DNA of 64,000 nucleotides from Melampsora larici-populina 98AG31 (lineage: Eukaryota > Basidiomycota > Pucciniomycetes > Pucciniales > Melampsoraceae), in assembly GCF_000204055.1 (NCBI RefSeq), contig NW_006768770.1, positions 2,193,837 to 2,257,836 on the forward strand, in the 5' to 3' direction. Positions 12,192 through 25,933 of the stretch are shown here, piece by piece (positions within the stretch are counted from its first letter, which is position 1; each line of letters starts with the position of its first letter). The notes under the pieces are model-generated. The model saw only the letters and a program-made list of their open reading frames with translations. It was not told where the DNA came from and did not search any database. The position numbers and the translations under genes are program-made.

Positions 12192-12362
12192 AAAAGCCCT
12201 TACAAGTCCTCTTTAAGCTCTTTAAAAATCAGTAGCCCCAGATCCTTGTTTCACCGTGTCCGGGTAGTGTTTCTTCCTACCATTCCTAGACTTGATCACT
12301 ACTTTTGACTGCCACATTACATATGTAAATTATATGTAATCACCCAGCAGCAGTGTTATATC

Positions 12363-15242
12363 TAGGGCTATGACCCGGCCCCGGAGCTTCAGGGCCGGCC
12401 CCGGGACCGGGCCAGATCCGGCCTCGGACCTGAGTTCTTTTTGAAAGCTACCGGGCAACCCCGGGCCAGCCCTGGGTCGGGCAAGCCCTTTTTGAGCGCG
12501 TTTGAGAGCTTGAAAGGTACGCTCAATAACATCAAATTCAATCAAATTCAACCACCAAAAATTTCAGAATAAAACAAATGAGTGTAGAATAACAAAAACA
12601 AAACAAACAAATGAGTGTAGAGAAAAAAAAAGAAACCAAAACAGAAACAGACAAATGAGTGTATAGAAAAAAAAGATAGAACATAAAACAGCAAATAGCA
12701 AACAAGGAGAAAGAAACATTGAGATTGATTTACTTAGATAACCCAATACCCCATGACTTAAGACAAATCTGCGCCTCAAAATTTTGATTAGTCATACATG
12801 ATCGATAGTCAGACATAACTCTGGAGCCAGCAGAAAAGATACGTTCTGAGGGGGCACCGGATGCAGGAATGGCAAGCATATACATAGCCATCCTAGCAAG
12901 AACAGGCCAGTTTGATTGGTTCGTTTTCCAAAATACTAAGATATCAGTACGTTCATCCACCAACGGGGCAAGAAGATACTCCTTCACTTCGTCCTCAATT
13001 TGAATGAATTTTCTTCGTTTGATAAAATGATGTGGTCTATCGTCATCGTCTTCAAGCACGGGTTCGGGTTCAACTATCTGGATATCTGGATCCTGAGTAG
13101 GTTTGAAGTGTCTTGCTTCATTGATAAAGTACTCGACAAGTTGATCTTTGTCGAATCCAAGCTCTTCTAAAGTGAAAGCAGTGACAGCGTTTAGCTTACG
13201 GCGAGGGTCGAGAATTGGGGAACATATGTAAACTGGTTTCTTCAAAGCCAACGTCGAATATCGAACTAGTTTCTTGACCATAGGCAGAATAGCTGCCTTT
13301 AAGTTAGTACACTCGTATGTACTCCATGCCTATGTTTGGTAAATACAAATACATATCAGTCATAAAGATAAAAGTGAGTAATTATGAGGAAGAACTTACT
13401 TTTTCAAGTTTTTCCACGAGCCATTGATAATCGGGCATTGCTCGTGAGAAGGTAGGATAATCATCACCCTCAATCTCCTTGATCACAATTGCAAGAGGAC
13501 GAAGAAACTTGACTAAGTTTCCCACCAAGACCCATTCATCTTCGGTTAGGAGGTAAGGCTCTAATGATTCATTGATGTTACAATAGTATTGAAGGACTTT
13601 CTTCAATTCGAAGTATCGCTTGAGAGAGTAAAAGGTTGAAGACCACCGAGTGGAAACCTTGTGGATGAGCCCAACTTTTCGAGGCTGAGAGGATGAGGAA
13701 ATACATTGATCAAGTGCTTGCTTGAGCTGAGTGCTCAGTCGGACCCGTTTATGGAAACCACGAATTCGAGTAAGTATCGAGTGGACTTGAAGATGAGGTG
13801 TAGGTTCGATTAAAGAAAGGGTTCCATCTGGAAGATCAAGATCTTGAGTTAATTGAGGATCTAAAGCACTGAGAGGATCCGGGGGAGTCTTGGTGTCGAA
13901 AATCGAGACTCCAGCCTTAGCAACGAGGTTGATAACGTGGGCCACGCAGCCGTGGAGATTCTTCTCGGGATCAAAGTGAGGTATAAGAAGTTTGAGCTCT
14001 CGCCCCATGGTTAGATTGTTCGAAGCGTTGTCAGCTGTAATGCAATAGAGTTTGCTGCTGATAGAGAATTGATCTAAAGTGTTTTTAATTAGTGCAGCCA
14101 TGTTTTTACCCGTATGAGCGCCATCGATTTCTTTTAAAGCTAAAACCACGGATTTCATAGAGAAATCATCAGTCATCCAGTGAGCTGTTATTCCGAGCAT
14201 CGGTACGCTGCTGGGTGAGGTCCAAGAGTCACAGGTAATACTGATGTAATCTACTGAAGAAAGAAGGGAACTGAGGCGATTGTGAGCAAGACGGAACTGA
14301 GCAACGATGCCGTCGGTGATGGCAGTTTGTTTTGATAAGATAGGAGAGACAGCAGGGTTGATCCAGGCCAAAAGTTCACGGAATTCCGGGGCATCCACAA
14401 CTGAGACAGCAAGCTCTCGATTCACGATCAGACGGATCACGGCATTGGTGAGGTTCTTCCGATTGAGTGTTCCTAGCTAAAAGACATAAGGTAGATGTAA
14501 GACAACAAGACACTATTAAATGAAAATAATATACATCACTTACGTTAGAACTCTTGCCAGTGGCAGAGAATGATGCAAGAGTTTGCTGTGAGGTATCAAT
14601 TGGGGGTTTGATGTGGTGAGCACGAGAGAGGTGACGAATCATTGATTTCGTGCTTCCACTCTTATCGATCGCGAGCTCTTCTTGACATACTACAACAGGG
14701 GCTTCTGAATCGGGATTGCTGTTAACCTTGTCAGTGAATCCTTTGTTAGCACGGCACACGTTCTTGACTGATTTGTCCTTGAACGTGACCGTCAAAAAAT
14801 ACTGCCACACCCAAGAGGTTTGGTTGGTGGCAGTATCTTCGGATTCGACCGCGCTGGCCACTGCTGAGATTGAGTCGGAAGGTGCGATAGAAGTGGTGCT
14901 AGAGGCGGTAGAATTAGACATCGCATTGGGATCGGTGAGGTCACGGCGAAGGCTTCGACGTAACATTGTGGTGGGTATTGGGGATTTGGAAGCTTGGGTA
15001 CTTTAACAGTGGGGTATCCGGTGAAAGGGTTTACGGCAGAAGGGTAGAAAGGGTATTGACATGCCCTTTTGCCTTTTCTGGGGTGGAAATTCTGTGGCGG
15101 CCCTGGCCCCGGGTGGCCCTTATACAGGGCTTTTGGCTCTATCATTAGGTTAGGGCTGAGGCCCCGAGCTTGGCCTCGACCTTGTCCAAAATACTCTCGG
15201 GCAGACTCGGCCGGGCAGGGCCAGGGCCGGGTAATAGCCCTA
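12363..15242 (-). mobile_element. Intact autonomous hAT transposon
   Basis: The 2880-bp element is bounded by the perfect 8-bp duplication GTTATATC at 12355-12362 and 15243-15250. Terminal inverted repeats begin TAGGGCTATGACCCGGCCC on the left and TAGGGCTATTACCCGGCCC on the inverted right, with one mismatch in 19. About 130 bp at each end is very GC-rich (GGCCGG/CCCGG motifs). One complete transposase gene on the minus strand lies inside. Perfect duplications, intact ends and an unbroken reading frame point to recent movement. The same terminal repeat bounds 50091-51662. Confidence 0.95.
12730..14966 (-). CDS. hAT transposase, apparently intact, 699 aa
   Basis: Three exons on the minus strand (14966-14544, 14476-13400, 13329-12730) join in frame at GTAAGT donors and AG acceptors to give 699 codons and a stop. 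The protein is a nuclear DNA transposase. A BED-like region (SWVWQYF..VCRANKG..MIRHLSRAHH) spans about residues 50-115. Catalytic block 1 (ITCDSW) follows, then block 2 (ITADNASNN) and the C..H insert (LHGCVAHVINL). The C-terminal dimerisation domain (WPVLARMAMYMLAIPASGAPSERIFSAGSRV) is at about 640-670. The N-terminal finger has fewer cysteines than usual. The ATG is 276 bp inside the right end of the element, leaving room for a promoter. No stop or frameshift was found, so it could be active. Confidence 0.93.
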
Positions 15243-15512
15243 GTTATATCACTTGTAAGTTATTACATGTTGTTTTCCTGAGGGCAACAGAAGGGTTGTG
15301 CAAATCACAAAGCTGCTTTGCTTGTGTGAGCAAGTGTCAAGAAGCTGAACAGCAAAGCATAGTGAGAACAGTCCTAAAATTGATTTTGGCATACTGTGAT
15401 AATATTACAATTACAAAGGGAAGCAAAGAGCATAGTGGCAAAAAAGGATCTCTAATCTTTGGCTTTTTATGGAAAGAATTGAAATCAATCAAAGGGTTAG
15501 ATGATGCTACAT

Positions 15513-15797
15513 TCACGCTCACACCCAGCGGCCTTTTTGGGGCCCAGGGCGTGGCCAGGGCCATGGCCTAGCATGGTGTGGGTCAATGTGGCCTTCCATT
15601 CAAAGAACCTCAGATCTGCATTTTTGGTTGCCATTCCCTGCTTAAGACCATCTTTAGGGGGACTTTGACTGAATTGCATGCCCGTTGAAGGCCATGAAGG
15701 GGTCGGTGTGTGGGCCACGGTGTGGCCTAAGCCCTGGCCCTTGCCATGTGCCCCTTCAGGGCGTCTCATGGCTTTGTGGCACCGGGTGTGAGCGTGA
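15513..15797. mobile_element. hAT-type MITE, 285 bp
   Basis: Terminal inverted repeats are TCACGCTCACACCC at both ends, with the perfect 8-bp duplication TGCTACAT at 15505-15512 and 15798-15805. The interior is GC-rich with GGCCC/GGGCC blocks and no ORF. Ends differ from those of the neighbouring hAT, so a different transposase would move it. Confidence 0.88.
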
Positions 15798-15805
15798 TGC
15801 TACAT

Positions 15806-18800
15806 CACAAGCTCACAATAAAGTATAACCTTGTTGGAAGTGGCTGATGAACCATTGTTGACCTTGTTGATCTTGTCACAAACTGCATCCCAAAGTTTGA
15901 TATAAAAGTGTTAAAGATATCTATAATGTTAGAGAGATGAGAGAACTATGCAAAATCTACTTTGGAAGCTGTTGCCCTTGTACCCATGCTGACATTTTCC
16001 TCTTTGGGAACTTCCTTTTTAACTTCTTTTGATGCAGTGTTTGTGAGCTCACTAGCCTTGTCAGCAGCATACTTGAGTGCTTGCTTGATGGCAGGGCCTG
16101 GTACTGTAGACTGCTTGCCCCCTTCAAAAAGTTAGCACACAGGGTGAGTGTGTCATGGATTTCTGGGTACCACATTGCCAGATATTGCATGAGGTCTTTA
16201 ACCAGCACTGTTACCATGATTTTCACCATTTTGAGATATAGTATAGACAATGGAATGGTGGGATTTCAATGAGGTTATTGATGAGGTAAAAATGATAATA
16301 TAAATGAGGATTGTAAGTATACACAGGTCAATGTCACTAGGAGTCTGCCAAATACTTGGACAGATGTGCACTTCCTGCACCAACCAAGTCTCAATTGGGA
16401 TGTGTGATAATTTCCCAATGAAATCTGAACAGAATTGGAAGCTGTCACTTGGGCAAGTGAAGCTGCTCCAAGTCCTGGATTACACAACCCTTTGAGTATT
16501 CTGGTTTTCTTTGCTCAAGAAAATTCCTTATTGACACTCGGGTTATAGGAAGCACAGTTCAGGGGTAAGTCAGTGTGGAACTGGTTAATTTTGATGGATC
16601 CAATAGTTTTCAAAATGTGAGACCATGATATACTATTACAGTCAGTCCCACAAAAATCAACCCCCTTGTTCAAACTCCAGTTTCTTGTCTGAGAAAGTCA
16701 ATGCTGGTGCTAAAGACATTCAAAACCTGTGAAGAGGCGTTTTACCACTGGTGCAGCTTGATGTAATCAGCTTTGTTGGTGGTAAAAAAATAATGCAAAA
16801 AATTTGACATTCTCTTGTACATAGTCTAATAACCTTGGGCAAGATGACCTGTCAATTTACTGATAAGAATGGTGAAGTGTGTGACATAAAAGAGGTGTAA
16901 ACAATGGCCAGAGAGTTGGGTTTGAACAGATCTCTTGGACATTTGGGTGGTATTTCTTTATTCAAAATATCATAATTGAGGCAGCATAAAAATGGATGAA
17001 ACACCACAAAGAAACTAAAGACCAACCAAACAGATTAAGTGCTGACATGCTGATCTTTCAGCCAGCTATTCAACATTGAGAAATCCATATCCATGAGCTT
17101 CCCAAAAAGGTTGAATTTCAAGCTTGAGCCAGGGCCAAGTTCCAGGGATGTTCTCAGCCTTGTAAGACCCAGGTATTTTTTCACCCACCTCCAAGTCAGC
17201 ACAGGAAATTGGCTGCATGGTCCCATGTATTCAAGGCAGCATCATGATATATGTGGAGTACCAATGTGCTATGTTCTTAAGGAATCATATATCCCAGATT
17301 TAAGGTGACAACAGTATAACACATATCAATGGTTGGAATTCTCTGGATATGATTAGCCACAATTCCAATAGTATCCCACAGGAACTTTTGTGTCTAAATT
17401 GTTTGATTCAAGATATTGTGTAGGAAGCTATGGGCACCTTCCACAGAAAGCTGATAGGCTTCCAGGAGAAACTTTCATAGATATGTGAAGAAGTTATTAT
17501 CTGTACCAAAAAGTGCCACCACAGTCATCCAAAATCTAACTCTTATGCTAATCAGGGCTGGTGTTTCAATTTAGCTCCTACCTGTTGAATGTAGACAACA
17601 GGTTGTTTTGAATCATGAATTATATATGCACTACGTTTCAACCTGTGCAATTGCATAAATAGGGGGAAAACCCAGGCTATGCAATGTTGTGGGTTATTCA
17701 GAGTGAGGTAGATGCATTGGCAGGATAGGCCAAAATTCATAAAAATCTATTGCATTTTACGTGTTATTGATTAGACCTGAGACTTACGGCTCAAGGCTTA
17801 GGCATCAGAATTCAATGCATCCTCATTGTGTATTCGGGCTGCAAGCAATGCAATCAATTAATTACCATCAAAGAAATGTTGTTTATATATAAAATATTGG
17901 ACTATGTGTTATCATGTTTGACATAAATGTGCAATACCCTAGCTCACATCGAATCTGGGGAAGACCTGGAATATGAAGAATGGCTAATTATGTAATTAAA
18001 CAGGTATGCAATTGCATTGGTTTGATTGTAACTATTTATTTCCTACATAGATCCCATTGACCTTAACTTGATCAAATGTGGTGCAAGATCTGCTGAACTC
18101 TGGATGTGAAGCATTGTGTGAAGGAGCTCAAGATCCACTACAGGGACCAGAGTTTCAATGGAATTTCACAACACAAAGGATGTTTGCTGTGAAGAGTCAG
18201 CACAGGATAAGTTTGAAAGGATAGGAGTTTGACATGACTTTTTGAACATTTTGGCAAATGCCACATTTGAATGAAAGGCCTTTGATCATGCATCAGTTGA
18301 GACAAAGTTCAATACATCCCAATGCATAGGTTTCTGGTGTCTGCTCTGTTCAAAACCCACCACCAAAAAGATACTTCTTTACTTTTCAGATTATTGTAGG
18401 GTAAATTCCAGACTTTGGGTAGCTGGAAAGTCTTGAACATTGAGTCATCAAAGATAACAGGGAATTTCACTGCCATAGCTAGCAGCTCATCACCTCTGAT
18501 GATATTCTGATGATATATTGCTGCACCATTTGAAACCTTGGCATTCTAAACTTGAAACAAACAAAATAAGTGCTTTCCAATTTTGTTGAAGCATCACACA
18601 GTTTTGAAAGAGATGGTATGATCCAATATCAACTTGGAAGGGTGGAAAACTGGAAAATATACCAAGCCTGAACTTTTTGCAGATATATTGAATTTGTATC
18701 AAATATAGGCAACTGATCTGGCACATTTAAAAGTTATTGAAAATGGTAATGTAACGTTAATCTCAGGTCGCGGTATTGACATGAGTGAAGTTAATCTCTT

Positions 18801-21404
18801 GTGTTCAGAATTTATGTACTCTGGATAAACATTGGAGGGTGTTGTACCACAATTCCTGATCATCTCTAACACAACACCATTACCCAGAACCTGAAGTGAA
18901 TTTTAAGTCCAGCTTTGCAAGGAGCTATTAGATACCATGGTGATTAGGATGTCAAGGTAAAAGGTTTCAAAAAGGTTTTCAAGACTTTGTTGACAAATCT
19001 CTTGAATCAAAAGAAGGAGATTAGTGACACACACATGTTAGAACACTTAAATACCTGTTTATATTGAACAGACAACAGTTTGGGCCATTTTGAGGGGCCA
19101 TTCAGGGGCTTTTCTTGTCCTTGTCCACCACTTTCATCCAGGTGCCTCTTTCCATGTTGACTGTGTATAGTGAGTGTTGTACACCAGCTGTAGTTAATTG
19201 AATATTGAAGTGATTATGGATTTGTGATGGTTGAAACATCAAATTGATACAATATGTACAGGTTGAGTAAAGTCAGCTCATGGGGAAAAGGTATTGCTCC
19301 TGTATATGGCGGAGAAACCCCAGCCCTGGCGCATTGTGGAGCAGTCACTCTGCTATGTGGTTGATCCCCCCAGAGTGTGGTGCACAGGCTCTGCTCTGTA
19401 TAGAGGGGATATAGTAGTTCCAAAACTTCCTCTCAATGGGAAAAATGTGCAGAGCAGTTGCAGTATTGGTCTGGTGAGGGACTTAGGACTAATCAGCTGG
19501 GCCTGGTGGTTGCGCGGAACTCCTCAAATTTGGTTTTGGCATGGAGACTTATTCAAAAGCCTCAAGAAGTACCACTTCCTCTCAATCAAGCCCTTGAGAT
19601 CATTTTAACTAGAGCTAGCTGTACCTAGTCCCATCACATCTATGTATCCAGATTTGTAAGTGCCTCTGAGCACCATGAACAAAAAATATGTTTTTGAAAG
19701 TTTGAATTTGATGTGCAGGCAATAAGGGTTTTATTTTTGAAATAAAACCAATCAATTCTCATTCCTTGTCCAAAACTCTTTTAAAGCCAGTAAAAACAGT
19801 TTTAACTTGATTTAATATGTAAGTGCTCTTGATTTGTACTGAAAAGATCTTACTCAGTCCTGTTGCTATTGCAAGGGGTCAATGTTGGGTCAATGGACTT
19901 CTCTCAAAGACCAAAGTTGTTCATTTTGAACTTCTGAACAATTTGGTCTCCTCAGAAATAATGTAGTGTGTGACCTGCAGTAGGTACACAACTGTATAGG
20001 GGATAGACCCAAGCAGGGGTTTTTGGGTTCCTGCTCAACCACAAAAAGGGTATGATTAGTTGCAAGTCTATGGTGGCTGTGGAGCACCAAATGAGTCAAA
20101 ACCTACAGCCAAGAATGGCAGGTTGATTGCAAATTTGTAAAAAATTTAGCAGTGCAGCAGATAAACTGACTGTAACTGGTTTTGCCAGTTTCCTGTGAAA
20201 TCTACTTAACCACACCTGATGTATGTGTTGGCCACAGAGTGGCTATGTCAAATCTTATTAACTGATGAGAAAAGGATATTCCAGATGAATGGTCACAATG
20301 ACACATGACCTTCATTGGAGAATCATCTTCCTTTCATATTGCTTCATGCTTTTTGAAAGTGGAAACTCAAAAAAAATGAGTTTTGCACAGGAGAGAATCC
20401 TCAAAAAAGTCAATCAACCATTGTTGAAATGGCTGGAAAAATGTGAGACTCCCATATGAAACTCCCCCTGAAAGTCTGCTTGAGCCTATTCCAAGCCCAG
20501 GTCTGTTGCAAGTCCATCACCCCAGACCAAAAAATCCCTTCATCTCCCTTGATTCCATTCTTTCATCCATTTTTTTCCCTATTTGTTTGCAAATCGTCTA
20601 TGTATAATATATTGGTCCTGATCTTCAGATCCTCATGTACCCTGTGAGTGATGTTTTTAGAAAACCAAACCTTTTAAAAAGAATGTGGTTGTTTAAGATG
20701 ATGACATTGGAAAGCATCTTCATGAGTAATGTTGATAGATATTATAATGATCTTTCAAATATATACTTGTGACTTTCCCGGACCCTGCAATTTTATCTTG
20801 TAACCGTGATGCATTGATCATTAGATATGATGATTGTTTTTTAAGCAATTAGAGCAACTTTCTTTTTGACAGCAAACACCAAAAAGAAAATGCAATCTGT
20901 TTTTCAACAGCAATTGCTCAGAAGAAGAATCTTTGCACATTGCCAGTCCAATTAATGACTACAGAGCAAGACTTTGTAGCTGATATAAAGAAACACTCGG
21001 TGGAATAGACACTGAGTGGACAGGGAGTGACAACGGGCAAAGTGTTGTTGGTCAGAATCAGGATAGGCTGAACAGGGCATTGAGGGCAAGATTCAGGTTG
21101 ATTTTTTGCACTTTGGGGTTTTGACTCATTTGGCGCTCGGCGGCCACCATAACTATCTAGGGCACCTATCTCACGAGGTTAAGAGAGCCCTGCAATAGAA
21201 GTGTTCATCTGGCAATTCAAACTTCATAAAAAGACAAACCTTCTTTGAGCTTAGTAATGGGTCAAGGATTGATGGGAACTGATCATTAGATCCTCTAATG
21301 TGTCTCTAAATGCTTAATGACTGAGAAGAAAGCAAAAAGTTTATTTGCTGAAATGAATGTAACAAGTGTAACGAAGAAACGTTTTTATAAATCCAATATC
21401 GTTT
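15806..21404. other. Long intergenic region, no supported gene
   Basis: No frame exceeds about 100 codons and no splice-joined chain could be built. Some short minus-strand frames have protein-like composition (for example 17226-17035, which contains a WVKKYLGLTRLR stretch). They may be remnants of an old mobile element, but I recognise no domain. No clear terminal repeats were found. Confidence 0.5.
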
Positions 21405-21580
21405 ACCAAAGAAAGAAAGAAAGAAAAGAAAACAAAATTGAAATCAAATGTAAAAGTGGTAAAAGAAAAAAAAAAGGAAAAAAAAAGAACAAGGTTTGAA
21501 GAGAGAAATGAAAAAGAAAACATGAGGAAAGAAAAGAAGAAAGAAAAATAAAGGCGGGGGGGAAAGGAAATGATTTCATA
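21405..21580. repeat. Purine-rich low-complexity tract
   Basis: The plus strand is almost entirely A and G (GAAAGAAAG-like units, A-runs, and GGCGGGGGGGAAAGG near 21553). It lies just beyond the 3' end of the chitin deacetylase gene, which is on the minus strand, so its transcript 3' flank would be T/C-rich. Confidence 0.8.
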
Positions 21581-21651
21581 ATGAGTAGGTCATAATTCAA
21601 GTCGGTACTTCGTTAATGTGAAAAGGAAAAAAAATGTTATAGAAAGGATGA

Positions 21652-23340
21652 TTACAACAAAGTAATAAATAAGATCATCAAAGATGTAGATAAACCATAC
21701 ATCAAAGGTTTAACAGAAAGAATAGATGAGGAAGAAGGTTTATTAACATTTCCAGAGAAACCAGATGCATCAGTACCGTTTCTAAACACTTTAGGACTAG
21801 CTGTAGATGAATTAGTTGAGAATGGTCCGGTTGATACATTGGTGGTAGCTGTTTCTGCATAACCTTCTGAAAGTGGTTGACCAAGACAAGTGATGATTGG
21901 TTCTACTGTCAAGTTTCCAGCTGCTAAAGCTTGCGGTAGAACGTATTCTACTGCTAATGCAACACTTTGAGGATACAAATCATGGGCAAGAACTGTAAGA
22001 TGAACAAGGTCTGCATTAGTACCGGAATCTCATGAAGGATTAAATAGGATAAGACTATTTACCAATGAAACCACTGGTGAGCGAAGAAGCCGATGCAATG
22101 ATATCTTGGAAGTTCTTGAGAACTTGAGCTGGTGTTACGATACCAGTGGAGATCTTCCAATCTATTGATAAAGTGGAGTAATCAGTGACTCATTCAAACA
22201 AACTTCAACTTCAACTCAAAAAGGGATGATTACCTTGAGTGTCAAAGGTCTTTCCAGCTGGGGATGTAGTCCAAATGATAGGTGTAAGGCCCATAGCCAT
22301 AGCGATGTAACGAACTCGGTCATCAATATCTGAAGAGAGGGAAGCAAGGTGATGATCTCTTCAGTTACTCCGGTAAAAACAGCTGTACAAACAAAATTGC
22401 TTACCACCGTAAGGAGGTCTCATCGTGTTGGGGGTGACGCCAATAGTGTCCTTGATGACCTTTTTAGACCACCCTAGCTCTGCAACAATTTGCTCATTGG
22501 TCAAGGTAGTGAGGGCAGGATGAGACCAAGTGTGAACACTTATCCGACGAAAAAAGAAACCGCGATCAAAGTCAGTATCACTGATAAAAAAGATTTGATG
22601 AGAATGAAGACTAACGAGATTTGATTTCCAGCTTCGTATTCATATTGTAACATGGCAGGACGACTGAGAACACGTGATCCGACAACGAAGAAGGTTGTAG
22701 TAAGATTATGTTTAGCAAGATAATCAAGTAAGATAGGTGTATCAGGTGAAGGTCCGTCATCAAAACTAGCACCCCATGTAGCTTTGTTGGGGCAGACAGT
22801 GATATCCGTATCACGCGAACAACCACCACAAGTCCACCAACAATTCCCACCAGCTCCTGCTGATTTGACAGCAGCCGCATTAGATGTGTTACTACAGCCG
22901 TTCAGTCCAGTTGGTGCTGATGATGGAATTTTGGTCATATCGATCTGACTGAGCCATTCCTTGACTTCTGGTGAATTGACGGAAGGAATCAAATCGAGTG
23001 GAGGATAACTAGCGATGTTAAGGATAGTTGATGGAAGGGCTGGAGCTCCAGGAACGGGCGAAGCGCTACCAGGTGTGAAAGTAGCCGGTAAAGCTGTCAT
23101 TGTTGAAGGAGCCATAGATTGAACGATTGGAGGAAAATTTCCAGTTTGTAAACTACCAGCTCCAGCACCGGCACCAGCTGAGTTTGATGATTTGGCTTTT
23201 GATGTAGTAGTCGCATCACGAGACCAAAGGTTGTGAGTCGGATTATGAGATGAAGCAGCGGCGCTTGAAGCCACAGTCATGACTATGAGAGCCGATAGGA
23301 CGGGTCGGTAACTTCCGACGTTTGAAGAAAAACCAGTCAT
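21652..23340 (-). CDS. Chitin deacetylase, secreted, GPI-type (464 aa)
   Basis: Five exons (23340-22616, 22538-22405, 22329-22234, 22161-22063, 21992-21652) join in frame to 464 aa. It is a carbohydrate esterase family 4 (NodB) enzyme that removes acetyl groups from chitin to give chitosan at the cell surface. Motifs in order: SFDDGPS (metal-binding Asp pair, about residue 193), HTWSHP (HxxxH, about 244), RPPYGD and VLAHD. The start at MTGFSSNV gives a hydrophobic signal peptide ending near AAAS; an in-frame ATG 17 codons upstream is less likely. A Cys-rich patch (CWWTCGGC) precedes the catalytic domain. The Ser/Thr-rich tail ends in a hydrophobic stretch (LMYGLSTSLMILFITLL), as in GPI-anchored family members. 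A GT-AG intron at 23380-23508 probably lies in the 5' UTR. In rusts such enzymes are linked to masking chitin from the host, which is family knowledge, not shown here. Confidence 0.94.
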
Positions 23341-25933
23341 GATAGGTATTCCAAATTTAAAAAGCACTATTGGATGAATCTGAATCATCAAATGAAATGA
23401 GGGTGAAGAAATGAGTTATAGGTAGAAAGTCAGTTAAGAAGTCGATTGAAATTTGATACACAAGCTTGGAAATACGAGGTGCTGAGTATAGGTAGAAAAG
23501 TGACATACCTGCGAAGATGTTAAACCGATATGAATATCAGCAGGAAGATGTCAAATGAGCGTCTTTCAAAAAACAATCTACGAGTTGGAACGTTGATTGT
23601 CTGTTACGAAGTCAAAAAGAAAGGAGAAAGATATGATTTCGTTAGTATATCCAATGCCACAAGATGGACGTAGTTGATGATGACGAAATGAGTAAACTGA
23701 CGATGGGGTCACTTGTGTGAGGAATAAGATATCAAGGAGTATAGAATCAGAAGAAAAACTCTCAAATCGCTTTCTAACTGTTTAAAGAAGACTATAATCA
23801 GAAAAAAACCTCAAAGATGTGAAGTGTGATGTACGAGAAGATGTATGAATCGAAGAATGGCAAGGGTGGGAAGTGAAGAAAAGTTTGTAATCCGGAAAAA
23901 GGTGGCTTTGACCTTTAATCCAACTGTATTCGAGCCGAACCAATGTGTACCCCAATCTAGCCATAAAACGCACTGGACTGTTCGTGCAGAAGGCCAATAA
24001 GTTCATACAGCCAGTTGTAGCTGAGCTGGGACCCAACCCAGGCACCCATGCGCTCAGCATGACAACATTTAAGTTCTTCATTGAGTTATAGAAAATTATG
24101 GCTTGAAGCTCAAGAGGCACACAATCCAATTGAATCCCAAAGCGCCCACTAAAAGAGCCATGAGTCATGATTTACGGTATGGGTGATTCTTTCACCTGGA
24201 CCACTTTGGGTTTGGGAGAACAGAGGGTTTGCGAACCAAGTCCAAAAGTAGAAACTCGTCAGATAAGTTAGAGAACGGTTAGAGGAGGTACAGACTTGGA
24301 CAATTGATTGAAATTCATCAAGGCTCGGATTCAATTTTGAAAGGAAATACGCTGAAAAGAAAGAAAGATCCACTTCAACACCTCGCATTCACTACGAAAC
24401 TAAGCCGAACGTAGATAGGTTTAGTCATCAATCAACTTCACGGTCATCACCTACATAAGGAGTGACTATGGTCCGTTTAGATTCACTTTGACAACTCGAT
24501 CTGTGAATAAAGTCATCAAATGAATCTGGGTGAAGACATGTCAAGACACAAGGGTAAACCATGATGACCTACAAGCAAATGATGCGTGAGAGTCAAAGAT
24601 AAGAAAACTGGAGAGGTGGTTTGCATCTCATGAGCTCATGATCATCACCTTATCCGGTCTAAAGAGCTTCACAGGAAATGGAAGTTGAACAGCAAGAAAG
24701 ACAGAAATGAAAGTAAGTCGGCTGATCTGTCGCTTTGAGATCACAACCTTAATTTCTCGACCGAGTGAATTCTTGATGGATTGAGTTCAATTTATCATCA
24801 AAAACAGCTCGGCGTACAAAGAAGGGTACAATCAAACCGGAAAAGCTTGTCACAAATTCCCCGCCATATTTGCTCGAGTCTTGCGGGCAAAATCGGTCAG
24901 GCTAGATTTGGTGCTGGTTGGACATATATCCTTGATATCAACAAGTTCTCCAACAACAAAAAGAATAAATTAAAGTAAGCTTAACTATGTAAGCTCTTCT
25001 TGCGCTTTTGCCGCGCCCTCGCAGAGGGGCTTGAAACGAACTGGCGTTTTTTGGCGGGAAAGCTTCAGAAATGAAGTCACCTTGAGTAGTTCTTTCAAGC
25101 TATCCGCTTCACCCCACCGTAGAAAGTCCCAAGTTTGGGGTGTGATCCTTCATCTCTTTGTACGTATTGTGGGTACTTCATAGATTGGTTCGTGTCGAAG
25201 GGAAGCGTAATGAAAATGTGATGAAAGTTTTGTAATTTTCGTGTTTTGATGTGCTTTTCGTTTTCAACACATACATACTATGTAGGAGATTTACAAAGAG
25301 AAAGTCAGTGATCATAAAGTATCGCTTGTGAATCCGATTCACCACTCGTTACTTGCCTTGACACCAAAAACAAGGAAAGAACACAGCGATTGTTTAAATG
25401 TTATCTGTTGAAATTCTCATTAAACTGATCATGTATCTTTCATTCATCCGTTCGAGATCCAAGAGGGCAAAAGAGAAAAGTGGATGATGATGATAACAAG
25501 GATGAACTGAATTTTTCAAATAATTTCAAAGAATCATTATAAATATAAATCACTCACTGTCTTTCATTAATTCTTGGAATGTTTCTTCAAATTTGTTTAA
25601 GATTAAAAAAGCATACCAAACATTTTAACTATAACTCCATCAATTTTCATTGTGACCAATCGATTTCCTTTGTTTAAGTAAATTTGATTGTTTGTGTTTG
25701 TGTGTTGTACAATTTCCTTTGTTTGAAAAAAAAACAAACACAACTTGATGATAATCAATCAATCCAGTTTCATCATACTTCAACTACAAACTAACTGAAG
25801 TGACTATCAAAAGATTTCCAATTCTCATCTTTCTTTTTAAAAACTCGCCACGGAACATCATTTGATGTGAACAACTTTAAGAAGTGTTTTAATTCCTTTC
25901 AAGAATCCTTTGTTCTTGAAGAAATAGTGATTC
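23341..25933. other. Divergent intergenic region
   Basis: It separates the chitin deacetylase (minus) and zinc-finger (plus) genes and must hold both promoters. No coding exon could be supported. The 500 bp before 25934 is AT-rich, with CAAA and TTTG runs typical of fungal promoters, but no single element stands out. Confidence 0.6.

Noticed and set aside
16000..20100. Many short minus-strand frames that could be exons of one gene
   Set aside because: I could not join them by GT-AG sites in a consistent frame and recognise no motif; perhaps relics of an element.
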